Shown: positions 34,755 to 45,930, numbered from the stretch's first letter. The stretch: 64,000 bases of DNA from Hygrophila difformis (GCA_030278955.1 JAOANR010000006.1:27287763-27351762), one strand, 5' to 3'. Numbers and translations are program-made. Notes: generated by a model not told the origin, from the sequence alone.

Positions 34755-36101
34755 ATGGCACCCAGAGGAAGAGGAAGAGGAAGAACTCAAACCACTCCCC
34801 AAACCACCACTGAGATACCTACTGAAACACCACCAAACGTCACTGAACCGATTCAACCTGAGATGGAACAACCCCAAGGTGCGCAGGACGCCCCCGCACC
34901 GAACAATGTGGGCGATCGTCTTAGGACGATAGAGGAAGTGTTGATTGCGCTCGGAAACGCGCAAGTCAACCAGGGTCAAGCTGCGGCGGTACCTCCGCCC
35001 CAAGCTCGCCCTAACTACCTGGCGATGGTGAATCCCTACCAGCCGCCCCACTATGCTGGTGAGGAGGATCCAGCTAAACAGGAGGAATGGATCCGGACTT
35101 TTGACAAGCTGCTGGGAGCGGTCAAATGTCCGGAAGGAGAGAGGGTACATGTCGCTTCATACTACTTGGGAGGCGAAGCTGATGACTGGTGGCAAGCAAC
35201 GCAAGCCAAACTAACTGAAGATGACGAGCCTTACTCATGGATGGAGATGATGGAACTACTCAGGGATCGATTCTATCCCTTGAGTACCAAAGCTGCCATG
35301 TACGAAGAATTCCTGTCGTTGAAGCAAAGAAGCCAAACGGTGCAGGAATACTACACCCGCTTCAAGGAGCTGGTGAGGTTCGCACCAAGGCTAGTGCCTA
35401 CTGATGCGGAGAAGGCACAGAAGTTCGAGATGGGACTGAACCTGTCTGTGCGCGAAGTGATCGCGGGGGTACACTACCCCGATTTGCAAGCCGTATACGA
35501 TCGCGCTGTAGCAGTAGCACGCGTGCAGCAGCTGAAAAGAAGGGTGAGTGGGGAGTCCAGCAGGGGTCCTCAGGACAAGAGAAGCCGAGACTCAAGAAAC
35601 GAGAACAACACTGGAAGGAACGAGCAGCGCAGAGGGTCGAATAGGCCCCAACAAAACAACACGGGAAGGAGGTTCAATCAAGAAGATCCGGTACCGCCTT
35701 GCCCGCGATGTGGACGACCACATCTGGCAAGAGGATGCCCGCAACAAGGCGCTTGTTACCGATGCGGTCGAATGGGTCACGTTCGACGGGAATGTCGAAC
35801 TAGGCTCGAGAACATAACGAAGAGGGACGATTTGGTCGCGGGGCAAGAACAGCCTCAAAACCAAAACGGTCGAAACGGGAATAACCAAGGGTACAGACCC
35901 CCTCAAAATAGGCCGCAAAACCAGAACCAGAACCAACGACCTCCGCCCCCACAGAATCAAAACCAGCAACAAAATCAGCAACCGAATGCGAATCAGCAGG
36001 GCAATCAGTATGGGGAGGCTGAACGTGGTGAACCAAGCGGACGTGCCTGCACAAGGAGAAGTGATGGCAGGTACATTTCACGTTTTGAATACACCCCTTA
36101 G
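34755..36101 (+). CDS. gag: Gag polyprotein of the Tekay-like element
   Basis: Forms the capsid-like particle that packages element RNA in the cytoplasm. I chose the ATG at 34755 ('[10 protein letters not shown]', 448 residues); the same frame is open upstream to a possible start at 34713, but the sequence there is leader-like. The retrotransposon gag domain spans about residues 90-260, with '[17 protein letters not shown]' and '[14 protein letters not shown]'. An Arg-rich stretch follows, then a variant knuckle [13 protein letters not shown] (C-x2-C-x3-H-x4-C) and a canonical one [14 protein letters not shown] (C-x2-C-x4-H-x4-C). The tail is Gln/Asn/Pro-rich. The frame overruns the start of pol by 116 bases, and its last 30 or so residues are probably out-of-frame read-through. 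Confidence 0.9.
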   Translation: MAPRGRGRGRTQTTPQTTTEIPTETPPNVTEPIQPEMEQPQGAQDAPAPNNVGDRLRTIEEVLIALGNAQVNQGQAAAVPPPQARPNYLAMVNPYQPPHYAGEEDPAKQEEWIRTFDKLLGAVKCPEGERVHVASYYLGGEADDWWQATQAKLTEDDEPYSWMEMMELLRDRFYPLSTKAAMYEEFLSLKQRSQTVQEYYTRFKELVRFAPRLVPTDAEKAQKFEMGLNLSVREVIAGVHYPDLQAVYDRAVAVARVQQLKRRVSGESSRGPQDKRSRDSRNENNTGRNEQRRGSNRPQQNNTGRRFNQEDPVPPCPRCGRPHLARGCPQQGACYRCGRMGHVRRECRTRLENITKRDDLVAGQEQPQNQNGRNGNNQGYRPPQNRPQNQNQNQRPPPPQNQNQQQNQQPNANQQGNQYGEAERGEPSGRACTRRSDGRYISRFEYTP

Positions 36102-39100
36102 AATTTTATTCGATTCCGGAGCTAGTTGCTCAATTATTGCATCAAGGATAGTGCCTGAGTTAGATCTACCTAAGTGCGAGAGAATTAGCTTAGGAATTCA
36201 ATTGCCTTCTGGAGAAGTAGTGTCTTGCTCTAAACGATATAATGGAATTCCTATAGTGATAAAGAACGTAGAATTCTTCGCGAACTTGGTAGAATTTAAC
36301 TTAAGAGACTTTGACATCATACTGGGGATGGATTGGCTATCCCAGTATAAATCGGTGATCGAATGCCAAAAGCAAAAGATCACCTTGTCAAAAAGTAGGG
36401 GAAAGAGAGTTATCTTTTACTCTCAGCCCCCTAAGAAAAGTAACAAAATCGTTAGTGCACTTAAACTAAGTAACTTGATGCGTAAGGGGTATGAACTATA
36501 TGCGTGCTATGTGCACAACCTTGAGGCGGAAGAGAACAAGGTTGATAGCATACCAGTGGTAAGAGAATACCCGGACGTGTTCCCTGAAGACGTTCCGGGC
36601 ATGCCACCTGAGAGAGATCTTGAATTCACCATAGATCTCATTCCGGGGACAGAGCCTGTCTCAAAAGCTCCGTACCGGATGGCACCACTGGAAATGAAGG
36701 AGTTAAAGGAACAACTCGAGGAGCTATTGGGAAAGGGTTACATAAGACCGAGTACGTCCCCTTGGGGAGCACCGGTTTTGTTTGTCAAGAAGAAAGACGG
36801 AGGACTACGTCTTTGCATAGATTACCGAGGACTAAACCAAGTGACCATTAAGAATAAATACCCCCTACCGAGAATAGAGGATCTGTTTGATCAACTGAAG
36901 GGAGCTTCAGTATTCTCGAAGATCGATTTGCGATCTGGGTATCATCAATTGAGGATTGCCGAGAAGGACATTCCAAAGACGGCGTTTCGAACACGATATG
37001 GCCATTACGAGTTCACAGTGTTATCCTTCGGGTTAACAAATGCTCCGGCCATGTTCATGAATCTCATGAACAACGTGTTCCGAGAATTGTTAGACCAGTG
37101 TGTCGTAGTGTTCATTGACGACATCCTGATCTACTCGAAGAGCGAGGAGGAGCATGCGAAACACTTACATCAAGTGTTGGAAATCTTGCGAAGAAATCAG
37201 CTATACGGCAAGCTGTCGAAATGTGACTTCTGGCTGAAAGAAGTGGCATTTCTCGGACACATAGTATCCGCTGATGGAGCATCAGTGGATCCGGCAAAAG
37301 TCTCTGCCGTAACTGAATGGGCAACTCCGAAAAGTCCAACGGAAATAAGGAGTTTCCTTGGATTAGCCGGATATTATAGACGATTTGTAAGGGACTTTTC
37401 AAGGATTGCACGTCCTTTGACCCAGCTATTAAAGAAAGGAGCGAAATACGAGTGGACCGAAGCATGTGAGACATCGTTTCAAGAGCTGAAGAAACGACTC
37501 ACAACCACACCCGTATTAACACTACCATCAGAGAATGGTGACTTCGAAGTATACAGCGATGCTTCGAAGGAAGGTTTAGGTTGTGTTTTGATGCAAGACT
37601 CGAGAGTCGTAGCCTATGCATCACGCCAACTAAAACCTCACGAGGAAAATTATCCGACACATGACCTGGAATTGGCAGCGATCGTTTTCGCTCTAAAGAT
37701 ATGGAGACATTATCTTTATGGGCGGAAGTGTCGAATGTTCACCGACCACAAGAGCTTGAAATATATATTCACTCAAAAGGAGTTGAATTTGAGACAGCGA
37801 AGGTGGTTGGAACTCATTAAGGACTACGATTTAGAGATAGCGTACCACGAAGGGAAGGCGAATGTGGTAGCCGATGCCCTAAGTCGGAAAACCCAACACG
37901 TGACAAACTCGTTGGTAATTCCGCCGGCATTGTACATGGATTTGGCAAGATTGGAGTTAGAACTTGTGCATCCTGGCACAGTGAGAGAAACGGTCAATGC
38001 CATGGTCGTAGAAACTCCAATATTAGACGAGATTCGACTCGCTCAACCGGGCGATCCGAAACTCGAGAAGATAAAAGGGTATATTGCCGAAGGAAAGGCA
38101 ATAGGATTTGCTGTCCACGAGGATGGAAGCATCCGTTTCAAAGGTAGATGGTGTGTGCCTCTTAAATGTGCCGAGTTGAAGCAAAGGTTGATGGAGGAAG
38201 GGCACAACACGCCATATTCCGTACATCCCGGAGGTGACAAGCTATACAAAGATCTGAAGAAGATCTATTGGTGGCCGGGAATGAAGAAGGAAGTGGCAAA
38301 TTTCGTGGCGAGATGTCTCACCTGCCAAAAGGTTAAGGCAGTGCGACATAAACCCTTAGGATTGATGCAACCACTAGAGATTCCAAGTTGGAAGTGGGAT
38401 AGCATCTCAATGGACTTTGTCTCGGGATTACCCCGATCACCTAAAGGCATGAACAAGATTTGGGTAATTGTGGATAGGCTAACGAAGACAGCCATATTTA
38501 TCCCAATGAAAGACACGTGGACTATGGACCAATTGGCCCGAGCCTACATTGATAATGTGGTACGGCGACATGGAGTACCACATGATATCATTTCCGATAG
38601 AGACAGTAGATTTGTCTCTCATTTCTGGACGGAGTTACAAAAAGCTCTCGGTACTCAAATCAAAATGAGCACTGCATTCCACCCGATGACGGATGGACAA
38701 ACCGAAAGGACAATCCAAACACTAGAAGACATGCTGAGAGCATGCGTGTTGGAGTTCAAAGGAAATTGGGAATCTCATTTACCCTTGATTGAGTTTTCCT
38801 ATAATAATAGTTACCATGCGAGTATTGGCATGGCACCTTTCGAGGCATTGTATGGACGAAAGTGCCGAAGCCCTTTGAGCTGGGAAGAAAACGATAAGTC
38901 CGTGGTAGTGGGACCACAACTTATCGAAGACATGGCTCAACAAATCAAAGTGATCCAAGGGAAGATGAAAGCCGCACAAGACCGTCAAAAGAGTTATGCC
39001 GACGTGAGACGACGAGACCTAGAATTTCAAGTGGGAGATAGGGTCATGCTAAAGATATCACCCATGAAGGGGGTGATGCGCTTTGGCAAACGAGGGAAGT

Positions 39101-39477
39101 TAAGTCCTCGATACATAGGACCTTACGAAATTCTAGAACGAGTCGGAACTCTAGCCTACCGATTGGCTTTACCGCCACACTTAGATAGAGTTCATAATGT
39201 CTTCCATGTCTCGCAACTAAAGAAATATGTGCCGGACCCGACACATGTACTTCAACCGGAGATAATTGAGCTCGATGAAGATTTGACTTACGAAGAAGTC
39301 CCAGTGCGTATTCTCGATACTAAGGAACGAGTAACGAGGAACAAAACCATCAAAATGATCAAGGTTCTTTGGTCAAACCATGAAAGTGAGACGGCAACTT
39401 GGGAAGTAGAATCCGATATGAGGGAACGATACCCGACATTGTTCCAAACCGATACCGACACAGTTATGGGGACATAA
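35986..39477 (+). CDS. pol: Pol polyprotein (protease, RT, RNase H, integrase, chromodomain) of the Tekay-like element
   Basis: A 1,163-codon frame without internal stops. The protease has D43-S-G. RT includes '[20 protein letters not shown]' and the catalytic FIDD at 376-379. RNase H starts near 'VYSDASKEG' (Asp about 525) and ends with 'NVVADALSR'. The integrase zinc site is H740-x6-H747-x29-C777-x2-C780 and its catalytic triad is D810, D871, E907 with 35 residues between the last two. A GPY/F-like module '[10 protein letters not shown]' and a chromodomain-like end (about 1102-1152, with '[16 protein letters not shown]') follow. The first in-frame Met is not a credible initiator; pol is probably expressed from gag by a frame change or in an ancestral single ORF. 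All catalytic residues checked are present. Confidence 0.95.
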   Translation: MRISRAISMGRLNVVNQADVPAQGEVMAGTFHVLNTPLRILFDSGASCSIIASRIVPELDLPKCERISLGIQLPSGEVVSCSKRYNGIPIVIKNVEFFANLVEFNLRDFDIILGMDWLSQYKSVIECQKQKITLSKSRGKRVIFYSQPPKKSNKIVSALKLSNLMRKGYELYACYVHNLEAEENKVDSIPVVREYPDVFPEDVPGMPPERDLEFTIDLIPGTEPVSKAPYRMAPLEMKELKEQLEELLGKGYIRPSTSPWGAPVLFVKKKDGGLRLCIDYRGLNQVTIKNKYPLPRIEDLFDQLKGASVFSKIDLRSGYHQLRIAEKDIPKTAFRTRYGHYEFTVLSFGLTNAPAMFMNLMNNVFRELLDQCVVVFIDDILIYSKSEEEHAKHLHQVLEILRRNQLYGKLSKCDFWLKEVAFLGHIVSADGASVDPAKVSAVTEWATPKSPTEIRSFLGLAGYYRRFVRDFSRIARPLTQLLKKGAKYEWTEACETSFQELKKRLTTTPVLTLPSENGDFEVYSDASKEGLGCVLMQDSRVVAYASRQLKPHEENYPTHDLELAAIVFALKIWRHYLYGRKCRMFTDHKSLKYIFTQKELNLRQRRWLELIKDYDLEIAYHEGKANVVADALSRKTQHVTNSLVIPPALYMDLARLELELVHPGTVRETVNAMVVETPILDEIRLAQPGDPKLEKIKGYIAEGKAIGFAVHEDGSIRFKGRWCVPLKCAELKQRLMEEGHNTPYSVHPGGDKLYKDLKKIYWWPGMKKEVANFVARCLTCQKVKAVRHKPLGLMQPLEIPSWKWDSISMDFVSGLPRSPKGMNKIWVIVDRLTKTAIFIPMKDTWTMDQLARAYIDNVVRRHGVPHDIISDRDSRFVSHFWTELQKALGTQIKMSTAFHPMTDGQTERTIQTLEDMLRACVLEFKGNWESHLPLIEFSYNNSYHASIGMAPFEALYGRKCRSPLSWEENDKSVVVGPQLIEDMAQQIKVIQGKMKAAQDRQKSYADVRRRDLEFQVGDRVMLKISPMKGVMRFGKRGKLSPRYIGPYEILERVGTLAYRLALPPHLDRVHNVFHVSQLKKYVPDPTHVLQPEIIELDEDLTYEEVPVRILDTKERVTRNKTIKMIKVLWSNHESETATWEVESDMRERYPTLFQTDTDTVMGT

Positions 39478-39500
39478 CTGCAATCTTAAGGGGGAGAGGA

Positions 39501-39625
39501 TGTCATACCCCCTAATTTTTCGTGCAATTTTGTAAACTTTTGAACTACGTTATGGCTTGATCCCTTTACCGGGTACGTAGGCAGCTTAAAAGTTTTAATT
39601 CTAAGTTCAGTCACAACATAATCAA
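39501..39625 (+). repeat. fossil LTR start upstream of the 3' LTR
   Basis: TGTCATACCCCCTAATTTTT at 39501, preceded by a purine tract AAGGGGGAGAGGA (39488-39500), is followed by sequence matching the first 120 or so bases of the solo LTR (reverse complement of about 44235-44358), including 'TTTTGAACTACGT', 'TTGATCCCTT' and 'CTAAGTTCAGTCACAA'. It therefore looks like the start of an older or sister LTR left inside the element. Confidence 0.75.
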
Positions 39626-39692
39626 ACAAACACAAGACCTTAGCACGAGACGAGAAAAGCCGAAACACAACTTCGAGGACGAAGTTGATTCT

Positions 39693-39706
39693 TAAGGAGG
39701 GTAGAC
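39693..39706 (+). other. polypurine tract of the Tekay-like element
   Basis: AAGGAGGGTAGAC precedes TGTAATACCC at 39707. The upstream CTTCGAGGACGAAG is the usual phrase before the 3' LTR of Tekay-type elements. Confidence 0.75.
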
Positions 39707-42310
39707 TGTAATACCCGAGAATTTTCCAACATAAAATAAAACAATAATTAAATAAATAAATAATAAATAAAATAAATACTATAAATAAATAAACAAATCC
39801 AGCAAATAAAAGAAATAAATAAAGATAAGGAAATGAGAAATGAGATTTTTACTTAAAAAGGAATTAAAGGAATTTAATTAAATAAAAGGAGGGATAAATG
39901 GTACACCAAAACCCGACACTAATGAACTCGAGTATTCGAGTCCAAAACATCCAATTAGACTGAGAATAAAATTAGAGAGAAAGTACGAACCCGAATATAC
40001 CCCGGAAATTGGAATTCGGGAGCATAGAGGGATAGAAACCCGAAAGAGAGGCGGAAAAGCACGACGGATCGCACGACCCGCCCGGACCGAAGTCCAGGCG
40101 AAGTCGGCGCGGTGGCCGCGCGGTAAAGTGGCTTCAGCGCGCCACGACCGCGCCACCCCACAGATTCGTTTGTTGCGTGAATCTCTCGCCCGAACGCGGA
40201 TTTTTCGACTTTCGGTTGAACATCTCTCGACTCCATACTTCTAGGTCGGTTGTGGACGTCCTAGGGATTAAGAATTCTATAAATAAGCCCCTTGGGAGCC
40301 CCGAACAAGTTTACAAAACCCTACAACATTCTGTACGTTCGAAACCCTAAATCCGGAGTCGTCGGAGGCACAAAACCAAGACGAACGTTGTTGGACGAGT
40401 TTCTCTACAGATCTCCATAGTCGTGGTAAGTCTCGGTCCAATCTTTATTCAATAAACGATTCGAAAACGAATCCTAATCATCTCCTTTTTCTTTCTACAC
40501 CCCCGTATCGAATCTAGATCGTAGAACCCGACGAACGGAGAGGAGAAACGGTGATCTGGAAGCCACACCTCCGAATTGGACATCCCGACGTTCATAGACA
40601 CTGCAAGTTAACCTTACATGGTTTTGGGAGATTTTAAAACATTCGAAACCTAAAAGATTCAACAAGAACCATAAATCTGTCCACTTTTATTTTTCTACCG
40701 ACGCAACAGATTTGGTGAATTTTTCCGACCCTTAAAACGAACTCAAACGGAAAAACTTAAAACACGAAAAACGTTCCTAAGACTTAGACCTAGCTACTGT
40801 AAAAATTTGAGAATTTTGGAGTTGATTTGATATGTGAAAACCCGTTGAAACCGAACTGTTTGATTCTAGATCTTGAAATCTTGGACAGAACTTAGGAATG
40901 ATCTTGATCTCGTTTTTGACATAGGATCTAGGCTGTTTTAGATCTTTGGCCAAACATGAAAGTTGTAGATAAATGTCTTAAGATGATCCCTGTCAAATTT
41001 CATTAAGTTTGGAGTTGAATTGATATGTTAGAATTTGAAATCTTTAAACTGTGACATGTTAAACTCGGACAGATTTCTTGTTATGCAAAAATTGGCGATT
41101 TTGACCTACTTAGGTATCTCGGATTGAAAAAGTTAAAACACGAAAGTTGTAGATCCTGATGTTTCCGAGTCAGATATGAAATTTTGGAATTTTTGGAATT
41201 AAATCTGATTTTAAACGAATTTTGGAGTAAACTGTGATTTACCGAAACGAAATTTTGAAATCTTGTTGAAACATGGAATTAACCTTTAGGGTTGAAACGA
41301 ATTGAGATATTATTTCTAAATTAATACAATGGAAGGCAGATTTTAAAAAAAAACTAAATCCCCTTACAAACTTGATAAATTAAAATTAGGGGTGAGTGCT
41401 CTGCAGGGTGCCCCCTAACGATTCACTTCGTGCCGTAATGGACGATGGTGACCCCGCGCGCTATACTTGAAATGTGATATTGCCAAAACGGCGAAATATA
41501 GAGCCTACACTCTCGTGAATATCCGTATGGGTTTCCCGAGGCTCCAGAGTGGTACTGGGTATGGCTGATACGGCTGCGGCCGCCGGGCTACCGGCTAAAC
41601 TTGTTGACATCGCGATTTTTATCGTGAAACTTTGAAATACCAAATCGGGAATGTAATGGGGATTCTAAATTAAATTAAACTAGATTAAATGATATTGTTG
41701 TCAAATTAAATTATTTAAATGCTTTATTTTAATTATGGCTATTATTTTGAACCATGTGGTATGTGTTGTTAAATGGAGCCTGAGATAAATTATGCTATTG
41801 GATATGGATTAGATGAAACTAAATATTATGTTATTATCATGCTTTTGTTAAATTATTAAACTTATGGCTTTTAAACCCTACGATCATGCATGTGTTAACT
41901 TACTCATCAAATTTTGCTGACCAAAACCATTTTTATTCCTTTCTTTACAGAATATGTGGAATGAGCCTGTATGAGCACGAATCATGCATGGGATTTTGGG
42001 AATTGTTATTTTGCTTTTAAATTTCGTACTTATACTATATTATGAACGGGCCTGTTTAACCCGTGTTTTGGCCATGTCGGCCCTTTTTATAATTTCCGCT
42101 GCGATACTGTACTAAACTAAATATTTCCGCTGCGCTATGCTATTATTATTTTCGAATTATATTGTATGGGCTATTTTGAATGCTTTAAATGTTTTAAATC
42201 CTGCAATACCTAGCCTTGCATCTCTTTAGTAAGCTCGGAGAAACCGTGTCTTACTAGGGGGATGTGGCGGTGACATCCCGACCTGGGTGACCAAAAACCG
42301 GGGTGTTACA
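39707..42310 (+). repeat. Tekay-like 3' LTR
   Basis: 2,604 bp, matching the 5' LTR with about 20 substitutions or small indels by eye. It ends GGGGTGTTACA at 42310, followed by GTAGG. Confidence 0.92.
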
Positions 42311-43799
42311 GTAGGACCACTAACGAGGCGATCCAAAACACAGCGCGCGAGATCACTAAAGAGGCAATCTCAGATATTAAGGAGACCACTAACGAGGCAG
42401 TCTCAAAGATAATGATAGCTTGAAGATCGACTCAGCCTAGTGAACGGGATTTTTCGAAAATTCGTATTTCAATGTTATCAAAATATTCGATATCGCGTTT
42501 CATAGTTCGAGTTTTCTCAAGTTCGAAAAATCCGATTCGACGCAGTTTACGCCTTTCTTAATTAAAAATTCATCTTTACACCAAAAATTCTGAAATTTAT
42601 ACAATAGCTCAAAAACACACACATGAACAACTTTCATGTTTTAAGTTTTTGGAAATAAGGTTTCGAAGTGATCAAAATTCGAGTTCTTTGCAAAAGGTAA
42701 TTTATGTCCCAAAAACTGATTTCATCACAGTTTCGTGCGACGCCGATTAAAAATTCATTTCAAAACTAATTGGTCCGAAATTTTTACAGGAGATACACAA
42801 CACATTAATGAACAACTTTCATGTTTTAAGATTTTGGAAACAATGAATTTTAGATGCTCAAAAATCGACCACAACACGCTGTATACGCGCGGACTCAAAA
42901 GATGGCTTAGAACAGTTCTGAAAATCGGCCATTTTGACATATCAAATGAACTCCAAAATTCATGAAATTTTATATGCATAATCTAGACACAATTATCTAC
43001 AACTTTTGTTAGAAATGCAAAGTTGAATCATTCTAAAAACGGGTGAAAACATGCATCAAGTTGAGTAAATAATTCTGTCAAAAATTTTAAACGTTCGGTT
43101 TGTCATAGAAAGTTTACGACACGATTTGGAATAGCAAATCTTTATGTCAATGGCTGAAATTTGGACACAAGGTAGATTAAAGTCTTAGGAACAAAATCTA
43201 TGTTGGAAAGTTTTCGGTTTGAATTCCCGAAGGTCGAGTTTTAGGCGATTTTTTAAAATTGGACGAAATTAGGGTTTTTGAAAACCGATTTTTGTTACGG
43301 GTCTAGATCTCAAGTTTTAAACAACAATAAACCACAAATATTGGTGAGTAAGGTCTTAACTTACTTAGTTAGAGAATAGGGTCACTGTAAAGGGTTTCCG
43401 GGCGTCCTAAGGTCACGACGAACGGCCAACTTCTCCGATCGCTTTTTGTTCGTTCCCCGACGTGAAATCGTAGCAAAGGAAAATGGTTAGATTTCGAGTT
43501 TGTTAAAGCTTATGGATGATTCAAACACTGTAATACTACTTACCAAGGTTCTAGAGGGTAGAGGCTTTGTCCCGTTTGCCTCGTCGTTGCCTGAATACTC
43601 GCCGGAAAGTGGAGTCGAAGGAGTTTTGAACTTGGAGAGGAAGGATGGGAGTGTCTAGGGTTTGTTTACTCAAAATTATAGGGTAGGGGGCGCCAATGCT
43701 GGTATTATGGCCTTCCCAAAAGCCTTGATCCGCTTGCCCTCGTTAGGGCATGGGTTTTTGGCAAGAAAATCGCCATAGAAGGAAAGTTTACACCTTCTG

Positions 43800-43960
43800 C
43801 ACCTCTGGCGCGCTGGTGACGCGCACCTATAGCTTTGCTCGCGCGGAGCACGCGCGACCAGTCCTGGAGACGCGACTCCACCTTCCGCGCGGTGGCCGCG
43901 CGGCGGCGCACGGCGAGCGCGGGCCGGCCGGACCGGCCGGTTCGGCGGTCCGCATGGTTC
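43800..43960 (-). other. GC-rich block in the solo LTR U3
   Basis: Dense CpG sequence with the palindrome CCGCGCGGTGGCCGCGCGG (about 43885-43903) and GGCCGGCCGGACCGGCCGG. The first is shared with the Tekay-like LTR at about 31536, in the same LTR position. ORFs crossing it on + are probably spurious. Confidence 0.55.
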
Positions 43961-44144
43961 GTCGGGTCTTTTCTTCCTTTCCTCTATCGGTTTTCTATCC
44001 TCTACGTGTTGGCTCGACTCCTCGGGTCGTTTCCGGTTCGAAATCTTTACCTTAAACTTGTTACGAGTTCGGGCTTAACGCTCGTAACATTTCCGTGCCC
44101 TAATTAGTCTAGTTAAGTTAGTTCCAATTCCTCCTATCGTTTTG

Positions 44145-44260
44145 GTGATTGATCTTGTGATTTATTTTGTGATTTGTTTTGTGATTTAATTTGTGATTGA
44201 TCTTGTGATTTATTTTGTGATTTGTTTTGTGATTTAATTTGTGATTTATTTTGTGACTGA
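44145..44260 (-). repeat. tandem repeat in the solo LTR
   Basis: Two copies of a roughly 48-bp unit made of about 12-bp subunits (TTTTGTGATTTA-like), plus a partial copy. It lies near the U3 start of the LTR. Confidence 0.85.
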
Positions 44261-44358
44261 ACTTAGAATTTAGTTCCAAGCTACATACGTACCCTGTGAA
44301 GGGATCAAGTCATGACGTAGTTCAAAACAATTTGAATTTGTTTTTCTCGGGTGTTACA

Positions 44359-44800
44359 CAATACCCCACAATGAATGGACGCTAAAGTAAAGAGATGTAG
44401 TTGGCAAATAATGGCCGAAAAAAGAAAGTGGAGAGTTGACAAAGTAGCTACCTAAATACAATAATTTCTGAAGGACAATAATGTAGCCGGTGGAAATTAA
44501 TGCTATGTGACGAACGCAGTGACATCACACGGAATTAGAGGAAAGATTGGAATTTGGGATTGAAGTCCGCTGGCGCTTATAAATGGAGAAGTTTGAAGCA
44601 GATGGAAGGCATCGAAAAATCCTCCAAATTCTTCAAAACACTTGTAATATTTCATTTCTTCAAAAATTTCCTTTGGAGTCGGTAATAGTATAGGGTACAT
44701 TCCCAAGATTCTTGTTTCCTCCATGAAGAGCGAAGTATCTGTCTTCTCCACTAGGGAAAATAATGTTTAAATAAGATTTTTAATATTTCTTTAATAAAAT
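44359..44800 (+). promoter_or_regulatory. pararetrovirus intergenic region with promoter
   Basis: It resumes the viral unit after the solo LTR. It holds GTGACATCACAC (about 44519-44530, as-1/CRE-like) and a TATA box GCTTATAAATGGAG (about 44575-44588) followed by a pyrimidine/A-rich leader. AATAAA at 44793-44798 could be the polyadenylation signal. This layout resembles the 35S-type promoter of caulimovirids, which drives the pregenomic RNA. Confidence 0.6.
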
Positions 44801-44839
44801 CCAAGCTTCCAGTATTCCAAATATTCCGATAAATTAGTT

Positions 44840-45050
44840 AAAACCCTTTACCCATATCTTGATTACATCCTAAGGCAGGAAACGAAATAGGACTGTGTTG
44901 TTTGTTGCTAAAGGAGCCAAGAATCGATGAACCATCGGTCGCGGCTACGTGGTTGGAGGAAGTCCGTAAAATCCCGGAGCTTAGGAAACCCGACAACAAG
45001 ACGATCAAACCAAAGGTATGAAGTTTAGTGCTTAATATAATTATCGAAAG
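44840..45050. other. coding-like patch of unknown origin inside the composite unit
   Basis: On + a short open stretch at about 44915-45020 ('DEPSVAATWLEEVRKIPELR') ends at AAG|GTATGA, a plausible exon end and splice donor. Its base composition is more balanced than its neighbours. I do not recognise the protein. It may be viral, chance or a captured exon. Confidence 0.3.
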
Positions 45051-45059
45051 CATGATGGG

Positions 45060-45294
45060 CTATCATTGGACTAAATTTAATGAAAAATCTAAAGTTGGGG
45101 TCATAGTGTAATAGGACAAAAATGGGGTAAAAGTGTAATAAATCAAAAGATGGTTGGGTCAATTGTAATTTGAAAGTCTCAATGGCCTTAATTTAGTTAA
45201 ATTTGGTTTCTAATGGCCCAAAATCATAAATGAAGATTTAGTGGCTCAGAACTCGAATATGTGCCTTCTCATGGCCTATTTTACTTATTAACTC
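45060..45294 (-). repeat. right terminal repeat region of the Mutator-like unit
   Basis: The end, reverse-complemented, is GAGTTAATAAGTAAAATAGG followed by CCATGAGAAGG. The clear match to the left end covers about 31 bases; beyond it only the style is shared (AATGGCC phrases). The 9-bp duplication TTACAAAAA follows at 45295-45303. Confidence 0.55.
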
Positions 45295-45303
45295 TTACAA
45301 AAA

Positions 45304-45930
45304 AACATAACTCGCATATCATGCATCTGACCATTTTAAAGCGGTAATGCACAACATCACTTGCAACTAACAATACTCGAATCCTATATTACATAACTCT
45401 AATTAAGTATGTGTACTACAATACAACACATTGAAAACAAGCTATGGGGATGTTTGGGAGTTAGCAGATCCATTAGCAGATAGCAGATTCAGATAGAGAA
45501 CTGTAAGAGGATATGCTCTTTCAATATGCTATATGCTACCAAATATGCTTGCTCCCAAACATAGTGTATATCCTCTCAGACGCAACGCTTTGGGCGCCTA
45601 CATGCCTACTGCTCACCTCTACCTGAAAAAGAAATAGCGCATAGCGATCAACGCACTTAACAATATTGACAAAAAGAAACAACAACAATAACAATAATAA
45701 TAAAGAAATTTTAAATTTGCTGCTTCTGTCATTTTGAAAAAAAAAATAATAAAAATTATATTTTAAAAAAATTATAAAAACTATCTTTTTCATAAATATG
45801 AAGTATCATTCTAAATTAATTGAGTTAAAATTTGTATGGTATTAAAAAAAAATAACATCAGTACACGGAGTGCAAGAGAAAAACCTAGCAATAATATAGG
45901 GAACAAAGCACTTCCCAATAAAATATTTGT
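45304..45930. other. AT-rich spacer with a small hAT-like MITE
   Basis: No gene. At about 45447-45563 the inverted ends GGGATGTTTGGGAG and CTCCCAAACATAG suggest a hAT-type MITE of about 115 bp. 45670-45800 is simple A/T-rich DNA including an (AACAAT)-like stretch. It does not continue the LTR that broke off at 7518. Confidence 0.4.

Larger units (their letters stand above)
31136..42310 (+). mobile_element. Tekay/Del-like chromovirus, nearly intact
   Basis: It is 11,175 bp. The LTRs (31136-33740 and 39707-42310) read TGTAATACCCG...GGGGTGTTACA. An iMet primer site is at 33744, an extra small ORF at 34155-34490, gag at 34755-36101 and pol at 35986-39477 with a C-terminal chromodomain-like segment, followed by a polypurine tract at 39693-39706. 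The LTRs differ at roughly 20 positions by eye (under 1%), so insertion is recent. Its only coding oddity is that gag and pol are in different frames with a 116-base overlap. Confidence 0.95.
30346..44358 (-). mobile_element. solo LTR of a chromovirus relative, split by the Tekay element
   Basis: On the - strand it starts TGTAACACCCGAG (44358) and ends GGGGTGTTACA (30346). It consists of 30346-31135 and 42316-44358 (about 2.83 kb) with duplication CAATA. No interior or second LTR exists, so it arose by LTR-LTR recombination. It holds several GAGACCACTAACGAGGCAG-type units (31038-31122 and 42311-42403), a tandem repeat at 44145-44260 and a very GC-rich stretch at 43800-43960. Confidence 0.85.
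7527..45294 (+). mobile_element. Mutator-like unit containing a decayed caulimovirid, interrupted twice
   Basis: The left end reads GGGTTAATGTTTAAAACGGG and the right end, reverse-complemented, GAGTTAATAAGTAAAATAGG. About 23 of the first 31 bases agree, and both are flanked by TTACAAAAA. The left end also matches the end of the separate element at 52836-54332, which has its own 9-bp duplication, over roughly 130 bp. Inside lies a pararetrovirus in colinear order: primer site 7781, capsid region to 9740, movement region, protease, RT (to 12576), RNase H (from 28703), an ORF VI-like region (to about 30060) and an intergenic promoter (44359-44800). Later insertions occupy 12582-28702 and 30346-44358. 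Whether the transposon captured the virus or the virus integrated into a transposon is not settled. Confidence 0.6.

Noticed and set aside
37112..37474. 120-codon - strand ORF inside pol
   Set aside because: A shadow of the conserved RT coding sequence on the + strand.
43750..44107. Overlapping GC-rich ORFs of 90-100 codons
   Set aside because: They cross palindromic GC blocks of the solo LTR, with no domain and Arg/Ala-rich composition typical of chance frames.
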